A stretch of 13,607 nucleotides of DNA from Auxenochlorella pyrenoidosa (lineage: Eukaryota > Chlorophyta > Trebouxiophyceae > Chlorellales > Chlorellaceae): positions 48,451 through 62,057 of the forward strand of contig KQ482031.1 in assembly GCA_001430745.1 (NCBI GenBank), written 5' to 3'. Below are positions 10,165 through 13,607 of the stretch, piece after piece. The position numbers and the translations under genes were made by a program. The notes under the pieces were generated by a model. It made no database searches and had not been told where the DNA came from. It saw only the letters and a list, made by a program, of their open reading frames with translations. The first letter of the stretch is position 1. Each line of letters starts with the position of its first letter.

Positions 10165-10632
10165 ACGTGCCAGCTGAACGACAGCATGTCTTGCCGCACC
10201 GACATCGAGAACCAGTTGTCGATGGGCAGAGTTGCGCAGCCGCAAGCAAAAAAACAGGCGTCTTCCTCCTTGACAGGCAGCAGCCCCTTGCCCAGCAGTG
10301 TAGATGGCAGGTGGCCGACCAGAGACCACAGCCTGGTTTGTGGGGGGGATCGTCTGGGATGGTTGGCCAGTTGGCTGGCTCGGGCACCAGCATAAAGGCT
10401 GGGCAGCACTTGGAAGCGCCCCTGGATGGCGGCGACGAAGCAGGTGCCTGCCCGCATTCTCCAGGTACCTCAAAGGGGTTTGTCAACTGTGGGAGGCAAG
10501 CTCGTGCACTGAGCAGTGGGTGGGCAATGGCGCCGGGAACCAGGTGCAAGCATGAGCCGTGAGCAGCGCCGTGCTGATTCCCAGCAGAATTGGCAGCAGG
10601 AAGGCCAGCACTAGCAGCGGCAACTGATGCAT
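10165..10632 (-). CDS. Doubtful spliced hypothetical gene with hydrophobic N-terminus
   Basis: A 49-codon frame (10632-10483) begins MHQLPLLVLAFLLPILLGIS, a signal-peptide or membrane-anchor-like stretch, and ends at TGA. Downstream on the same strand, after a GCAG acceptor at about 10448, a frame encodes TCFVAAIQGRFQVLPS and, further on (about 10380-10165), text including DNWFSMSVRQDMLSFSWH. My count of third-position GC in the hydrophobic segment and the last segment is about 76 percent, clearly above the first and second positions, the pattern of coding DNA in this genome. However, I could not join the segments with convincing donors and matching phases, and I recognise no family. It could equally be conserved noncoding flank or a decaying gene. 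Confidence 0.25.
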
Positions 10633-11358
10633 TCGACCATGGCAGGCAGCTTCAAACGAATCTTAGTTGGCACAACTAGACAATGGTGTGCAGGGCATCC
10701 TGGTGCCAGCATGCTTGCGTTGGCTGCAGCGGGCCAAGGATGTGTAACTGCTTGTGTGATGTGGTTTCATGCCTCCCTTGCAGAACAGCATCACAGCATG
10801 TCCCTCTTCCTCGGTCTAAACATATGTCTGAATGCTCTGTGGTTTGCTCATGACATGACAGACACAGCCAACTGGTGAGGCCAATCAGTAAATATCCTCC
10901 CCAACTCCTGAGCTGACATTTTGCCAGTCCCCAACAAGTCAGCCCGGCTGGCGGTGGCGCGTGTGTCGAGGCGGTGCTGGCATGGCGCGGCAGCAATGCT
11001 CGCATCCAGGGCAGGTCTTAAAATACTGTCTCGACAATAGGCTGCATGATCTGATGTGCATTGACGGGAAGGAGGGAAAGCGGTAGAGACTTCACTTGCG
11101 CTTCTCGTCTGTGGTGTCGCCAGCACGCTGCAAGCCCATTAAAGCAATTTGCATTCGAGCAGCAATTCGGTAAGATTTGGATCGAACTAGCGGGCTGACT
11201 TGTACCCTGCTTGCACTCTGTTGGGTCTCTGCTCTGCTTCATCCCCAATTGCACCCTGGCTTTGAACAGGTTGAGCCAGACGTCGGGCAGCGGTGCTCAA
11301 GGCGCAGGCTCTCCATGAGCTTATGCACCCGCCGCTTTCGCTGCCGCCGCTGTTGCAG
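10633..11358. other. Intergenic region of lower GC before the plus-strand gene
   Basis: About 725 bases with visibly more A and T than the flanking exons. It should contain the promoter and 5' UTR of the gene starting at 11359. An 83-codon plus-strand frame (10627-10878) is not supported by motif or codon bias. The sequence just before 11359 (CGCTTTCGCTGCCGCCGCTGTTGCAG, shown here as ending in TTGCAG) resembles a splice acceptor, so a 5' UTR intron is possible. I see nothing else that can be named. Confidence 0.5.
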
Positions 11359-13607
11359 ATGGCTGCCCCCACTTGGGTGGAAGTCGCGAGCCTTGCGGTC
11401 TGTGTGGAACATCAGCTGCGGCAACCCCTGGACGATGAAATTGTCCTGGACACTGTGCTGCCAGCGGGCACCTTCCACAATCTGTGCCAACAGCTGCACC
11501 ACACCGGCGCTGGCCGCGCCCCTGCACCAGTGTCAAGGTGGGGGCCGTGTCCTCTTGAGTACTGCCCATCCATGGCTCGGCACGTGGCAGCCATCTTGCT
11601 GCAGCAGACGATGATCGTGGTGCTGTGTACCGGCAGTCCTTTTGCGTGCCCCAGCTGCACTGACAACCCCCCGCTGGCACCCTCCCTCGGCTCAGGGCTC
11701 TCCAGGCCCAGGCCCTGCGGCTGAGCGACTATGCCGCCGCCGATGCGCAGCACCCGCGTCCCCTGAGCATGATTTCTGTGCACGCCTGCATCGTCGGATG
11801 CTTCGTGTATGCCGGCCTGCTGCACCTGGTGTGCAACGCGGAGCTGACGCTGCAGGAAGCAGACTGGCTGCGGCTCATCACGGCCACAGGTGGGCTGGCT
11901 GGTCGAGCGCAGGGCAGGTTGCATCTCAGCCTGCAGCGCTGCTGCCGTTGATCCCTTGCAAGCTGCTCGCGCGCGCTCATACCCCCAGCAACCCGCCCTG
12001 GGCTGCAGGGCTGGTGCTGCAGAAGGCGCCGCCGCTCCTGGCGTGGCACCGCGCGCCACGATGACGACAGCTTCGCCATCAGCGCGCCGCGCGAGCTGGT
12101 GCAGCTGACCTCAGAGGCGCTGCACCTGCTGCTCTCCCTGCTGGAGACGTCCAGCCGGGGCGGGTTCTGCCCGCTGCCGCCACGGGCGGCGCGCCTGCTG
12201 CGCTCGACGCACCTGCGCCCGCCGCAGGTGCTGGAGTGGGCGTGCGCGGCCGCGCGGGCGATGCTGGCGGTCATGCAAGCGCCAGGTGCGGCGCCGGCCT
12301 TGCTGGGCGCCCGCCGTGGGCTGCATGCCAGGCCAGCTGCCCGGCTGGAGCAAGCTCGCTGAGCAACTCGTTGTGAGGCCTCCGCCTGCATGCCTGCCCT
12401 GGGCTCGCGAACAGCGTGCACATCCCCAGCCGGGTGCCGCCCCGTGCGTGCGCAGGCAACGGCCGCCGGGAGCCCATCCCCTATCTGGCCGCCTCGCTGC
12501 GCGGCCTCTTTGCCACCGACGCCGTCCCCGGCCTGCGGGTGCTGCTCCACCAGCAGCCAGAGCAGCAGCAGCCGCTGGCGGAGCTGGCGGCGCATGCGCT
12601 GAGCCTGCCGGAAGCGGAGCGGGCAGCTCTGGCCGCCGACGCAGAGGCCAGCGGGACGGCTCGCGACCTCGCCCAGATGCTGGCTGCCGACTGCTTCACG
12701 CCCGCCAGGCGCAGGCACCAGGCAGCAGCGCCAGCCCCCTGCCTGGCGGAGGCGGTTGCCAGCCTGGCGGCGCAGCCACAGCTGTGGGAGCGGCGCGGGC
12801 AGACCGAGCAGGCCGAGCTGCTAACTGCCTGCCTGGAGCTGCTCTTTGCCCTGGCAGCAGACCCTCTGCTGGCTGCGCAGCAGGCGGGCCGGCAGGCGCG
12901 AGCGTCGCCGCGCCTGCTGCTGGCGTTGGGTGGCCCCGGCGGCCTGCCGCTGCTCTGCAGGTTGGCGGCCGAGGTGGCCGCTGCGGCGCCTGCGGCCAGC
13001 AGCGGCCCGGCGAGGGCAGGCTCGGCAGCTGGGCGGCAAGGGGGGCCAGCGGGGGTGGCGGGTGCTGATGCCGACTTTGGGCGGCTGTGCTGGGAGCCCA
13101 GCGGCGATGTGGGCGGCGAGTGGGCTACCACGCAGCACAGGGTGGTCATTTTGGTTGGCCAGGTGGGCTAGAGAAGGGGCTAGCGTGGTGGCGGCTTCGA
13201 CCTTCTGCCTGCCCTTCCCAGCCTGCTCAGCCTCCTTGTCAGCGGTGTGCTGTAATCGCCCCTTACCCCAATGGTCTCCCTGCACTGCAATGGCTCGCGC
13301 TGCCTGCCTTCTGATCCCACGTTCCTTGCAATCTGGCTCCTGCCTCCTGCCGCAGCTGATCAAGGAGGGTGCGTGGCCAAAGCAGCTGCCCGCCGAGGCG
13401 TGCGCCGCGGCGTGGCGGTGCGCCGAGGCCGCGCTGCGCCTGCTGCCCCTGCTCCCGGGCCAGCCCGACAAGGGGGCCCTCGACGGCGGCAACTGGCGCA
13501 CCGCCGGGCAGCTGGTGGCGGCTCACGGCGGGCATGCTGTGGCCCTGGCAGGCACGCCACCGGGCCAGCAGATCGATGCCCTCATGCTGGCAAAAGGCAT
13601 TTTCTAC
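11359..13607 (+). CDS. Uncharacterised Leu/Ala-rich helical protein, 5' part, at least 5 exons, 3' end outside window
   Basis: I do not recognise this protein. Exons: 11359-11537, 11696-11889, 11989-12285, 12456-13162, 13356-13607; phases agree throughout (2, 1, 1, 0), giving 543 residues open to the edge. It starts MAAPTWVEVASLAVCVEHQL; the ATG at 11359 has the ATGGC context common in green algae, but an in-frame ATG at 11323 is possible. Composition is rich in Leu, Ala, Arg and Gln with many amphipathic stretches, such as LTSEALHLLLSLLE and LTACLELLFALAADPLLAAQ, suggesting an alpha-solenoid (HEAT/ARM-like) or other all-helical fold. Residues about 60-124 hold a mildly hydrophobic patch (ACIVGCFVYAGLLHLVC) that is too polar overall to call a membrane helix with confidence. 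A Gln-rich loop (HQQPEQQQPLAE) occurs in exon 4. No catalytic motif was seen. Exon 3's acceptor and exon 4's donor have alternatives (13108 is also phase 0). Confidence 0.7.

Noticed and set aside
9009..10457. 482-codon minus-strand frame spanning the RBD1 5' end
   Set aside because: It covers the upstream flank, RBD1 exon 1 in frame, then intron and antisense-like text. The RBD1 iron-binding exons lie in another frame after splicing.
10627..10878. 83-codon plus-strand frame
   Set aside because: Low third-position GC compared with real exons, no motif, and located in the AT-richer intergenic stretch.
11177..11614. Plus-strand frame with signal-like text beginning DRTSGLTCTLLALCW
   Set aside because: It lacks an ATG (begins at TTG), runs antisense to nothing useful, and is out of frame with the well-supported exon at 11359-11537.
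1..13607. A defence, CRISPR, phage or mobile-element system
   Set aside because: No direct-repeat array, transposase, integrase, terminal inverted repeats or target-site duplications were seen; the content is spliced nuclear algal genes.

Overview
The window looks like nuclear DNA from a green alga, most likely a Chlorella-like trebouxiophyte. I infer this from the high GC content, very high GC at third codon positions, genes cut into many short exons by introns of roughly 60 to 350 bases with GTG(A/G/C)G-type donors and TGCAG acceptors, and the presence of the rubredoxin RBD1 of oxygenic phototrophs. No prokaryotic operon, mobile element, tRNA, rRNA or CRISPR array was found. Almost all long uninterrupted reading frames here are antisense or intron shadows; the real genes are spliced. 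I built exon models by matching protein-family signatures and requiring every donor, acceptor and intron phase to agree.

Region 1 to 7676 (minus strand): one large gene for an M1-family zinc aminopeptidase, complete at its 5' end and cut at its 3' end by the window edge. The model has 25 exons giving 895 residues in frame. It is a type II membrane protein: a 96-residue cytoplasmic tail, one transmembrane helix, a Gly/Ala linker, then the M1 ectodomain with GAMEN, HEXXH-(18)-E and the catalytic Tyr at the expected spacing, followed by most of the C-terminal helical domain. The tail carries two Leu-Leu pairs near acidic residues and a cysteine cluster, and the ectodomain has eleven N-glycosylation sequons. 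This layout resembles animal IRAP/LNPEP and aminopeptidase N.

Region 7677 to 8290: 3' flank of the rubredoxin gene and 5' flank of the aminopeptidase gene. Both genes read leftward in tandem.

Region 8291 to 9860 (minus strand): a complete five-exon gene for a 182-residue membrane-anchored chloroplast rubredoxin (RBD1). It has a transit peptide, two Cys-x-x-Cys knuckles and a C-terminal thylakoid anchor. All four introns are phase 0.

Region 9861 to 11358: a long flank between the rubredoxin gene and a divergently transcribed gene. It holds a doubtful spliced minus-strand candidate (about 10165 to 10632) that starts with a hydrophobic, signal-like peptide.

Region 11359 to 13607 (plus strand): the 5' part of a multi-exon gene for a Leu/Ala-rich, probably all-helical protein that I do not recognise. 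It is open to the window edge (about 543 residues so far).

The genes show no obvious shared pathway: secretory-route peptide trimming, photosystem II assembly, and an unknown function. I see no multi-gene system. The most unusual item is the IRAP-like architecture of the algal aminopeptidase.
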